Below, one piece after another: positions 63,062-64,000 of a stretch of DNA of 64,000 nt. Each line of letters opens with the position of its first letter. Within the stretch, counting starts at the first letter, position 1. The notes under the pieces were generated by a model, which made no database searches, was not told the DNA's origin, and was given only the letters and a program-made list of their open reading frames with translations. The translations under genes and the position numbers were made by a program. Source of the stretch: Candidatus Izemoplasma sp. Its GTDB lineage: Bacteria > Bacillota_I > Bacilli_A > Izemoplasmatales > Izemoplasmataceae. The DNA lies in NCBI GenBank assembly GCA_036172455.1, contig JAXKVY010000002.1, positions 453,192 to 517,191 of the forward strand, given 5' to 3'.

Positions 63062-63763
63062 ATGAAAATTATATTTTTAGGTGATAGTCTTACAGAAGGT
63101 ACTCCCGGCGTTTCATTTTTTGCGCCTTTAAAAGAGTCCTTTTCTAATCACAAACTAATCAATTATGGTAAGGGAGGAGATACCGTCTCAAGTTTGTTAG
63201 CACGCTTAAAAAGATTAGATCTAAAAGCAAATATTATTGTGCTCTTTGTTGGAGCAAATGATGTTTTTGTGAAGGTCTCCTGGACGTTTTCAGTCTATAA
63301 AACAATTACGAAGCAAAAGTGGGCCAAGGATAAAACAACCTTTAAAGATAAGTATGACGCATTACTTAGTAAGGTGACAGAAAAAGCGACACATGTAATT
63401 GTTATACCACCTTTATTAATTGGTGAACAATTAGATAACGAGTATAATCAACTATTAAAAGAGTATAGAGAGAGTATTGAACATTTAGTTAATACTTACC
63501 AGAATATAGATTATATTGATCTCCATCAGGAATTTAAAAACTATTTAGACGCCAAAGAAAGCAGTGACTATATTGCTAAAAGTCTAAAGAGTATTATGCA
63601 AGATGTGAGAAATTTAAAGACTAAAGAAGAGATTGATTGCGTTAGTCAAGATAGAGGGTTACACGTTACACTTGATGGTGTACATTTAAACTCAACAGGC
63701 GCGCTTATTATCACACGTAAACTTGAAGAAGTCTTAACATATTATATTAATAAAGAGACTTAG
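63062..63763 (+). CDS. SGNH/GDSL-family esterase-lipase
   Basis: 233 residues. Block I catalytic serine in FLGDSLTEGTPG, glycine of block II in YGKGGDTV, block III GANDVF and block V DGVHLN with the catalytic Asp and His. No signal peptide, so it acts inside the cell. ATG 63062 follows AGGTGATTGTA, 36 bp after the DUF1848 gene, so the two may be co-transcribed. The stop codon lies in the stem of a hairpin (AGAGACTTAGAA / TTCTAAGTCTCT). Confidence 0.85.
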   Translation: MKIIFLGDSLTEGTPGVSFFAPLKESFSNHKLINYGKGGDTVSSLLARLKRLDLKANIIVLFVGANDVFVKVSWTFSVYKTITKQKWAKDKTTFKDKYDALLSKVTEKATHVIVIPPLLIGEQLDNEYNQLLKEYRESIEHLVNTYQNIDYIDLHQEFKNYLDAKESSDYIAKSLKSIMQDVRNLKTKEEIDCVSQDRGLHVTLDGVHLNSTGALIITRKLEEVLTYYINKET

Positions 63764-63810
63764 AAATTCTAAGTCTCTCAGACTGTTGACAAACACCACA
63801 TTAATAAAAG

Positions 63811-63846
63811 AAAATCGATTATGATTATCAAATCATAGTCGATTTT
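63811..63846. terminator. strong bidirectional terminator
   Basis: 16-bp arms AAAATCGATTATGATT and AATCATAGTCGATTTT (one G-T wobble), loop ATCA, T-runs on both strands. Lies after the transposase fragment and opposite the SGNH gene. Confidence 0.82.
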
Positions 63847-63884
63847 TTGTATTTTTAGACTACATTGCGAAAACCAAAGCTTTT

Positions 63885-64000
63885 CTAGTCCATATTTGAT
63901 AATCTTTCGAGATATCTTGCTGCTTTTTTAAGATTCATACATCCTAAAGTGAGTAAGATATGATTTCTTACTCTATTTCTACCCCTTAGATTGGTGTATC
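63885..64000 (-). CDS. transposase C-terminus (IS1182-like), partial
   Basis: The frame open at base 64000 reads YTNLRGRNRVRNHILLTLGC and then MNLKKAARYLERLSNMD before TAG at 63885. LRGxxxVxxxxLLxxxxxNLKKxA is the typical end of DDE_Tnp_1_6 (IS1182-type) transposases. The N-terminus and catalytic residues lie beyond the window. Confidence 0.65.
   Translation of the reverse strand, partial: YTNLRGRNRVRNHILLTLGCMNLKKAARYLERLSNMD

Larger units (their letters stand above)
63779..64000 (-). mobile_element. 3' end of an IS1182-like insertion sequence, cut by window edge
   Basis: Comprises the transposase C-terminus, its terminator and, at about 63779-63796, TTTGTCAACAGTCTGAG on the minus strand, resembling an insertion-sequence end. 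The rest lies to the right. The border is approximate because the other inverted repeat is out of view. Confidence 0.5.

Noticed and set aside
1..64000. rRNA, tRNA, CRISPR array, prophage or toxin-antitoxin module
   Set aside because: No tRNA or rRNA sequence, no regularly spaced repeats, and no phage or defence genes were recognised; the only tandem repeats are protein-coding in the channel gene.

Overview
The window is AT-rich, densely coded bacterial DNA that uses the standard bacterial code: TGA serves as a stop, for example at the ends of ecfT and the glycine-betaine permease gene. Gene content and order point to a low-GC Gram-positive-type organism (Bacillota, or a free-living relative of the Mollicutes such as Izemoplasmatales or Haloplasma; the lineage is an inference). 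Supporting signs are the tmk-holB-ricT-rsmI-metG order known from Bacillus, the S10-spc-alpha operon with adk-map-infA, a zinc-ribbon S14, an ECF module next to truA, lipoproteins and GGAGG-type ribosome binding sites. No rRNA, tRNA or CRISPR array was seen.

Layout. 1-5.5 kb (minus): metG (cut by the left edge), rsmI, a trmN6-like gene, ricT, holB, tmk. 5.6-7.2 kb (plus): a Zn/Mn-type ABC ATPase and permease. 7.3-8.9 kb: a candidate small RNA, a TauE/SafE exporter with a coupled 44-residue ORF, and a decayed flavin reductase gene. 8.9-12.8 kb (plus): a BusR-like regulator (GntR plus RCK_C) and an OpuA-type glycine-betaine ABC system with an operator-like inverted repeat over its promoter. 12.8-18.8 kb: an SDR enzyme, a membrane-anchored M28 peptidase, a dead GNAT gene and ecfA1-ecfA2-ecfT-truA, in which TruA carries an extra NTF2-like N-terminal domain. 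18.8-24.1 kb (minus): a CNNM/CorC-type protein, a GH94-type phosphorylase gene broken by one in-frame TAA, and its LacI-type regulator. 24.3-26.7 kb (plus): an ABC-2 exporter. 26.8-28 kb (minus): encapsulin and its encapsulated ferritin. 28-29.7 kb: GDPD, a membrane protein and a tiny ORF.

29.8-44.1 kb (minus) is the complete S10-spc-alpha ribosomal protein operon, from rpsJ to rplQ, with secY, adk, map, infA and rpoA. 44.4-48.5 kb holds a Crp/Fnr regulator with a palindromic operator, a DegV protein, an amidohydrolase lacking the usual N-terminus, a small membrane protein and a P-loop NTPase gene with an in-frame stop.

48.5-61.9 kb (minus) is the most notable region. Twelve tightly packed genes combine the arginine deiminase pathway (arcA, argF/arcB, arcC) with the oxidative ornithine fermentation pathway (ornithine racemase, OraS/OraE aminomutase, its GlmL-like partner, diaminopentanoate dehydrogenase, OrtA/OrtB thiolase). 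An alanine racemase and a potassium channel with tyrosine-aspartate repeats in its outer loop are embedded in the set. Together these would turn arginine into carbamoyl phosphate (ATP), acetyl-CoA and alanine inside one operon, and the region encodes no arginine/ornithine antiporter. A strong promoter, a cre-like site and an inverted repeat lie upstream. The window closes with a DUF1848 protein, an SGNH hydrolase and the 3' end of an insertion sequence.

Four genes are broken (flavin reductase, GNAT, GH94, NTPase), which suggests ongoing loss of accessory functions, or base errors in some cases.
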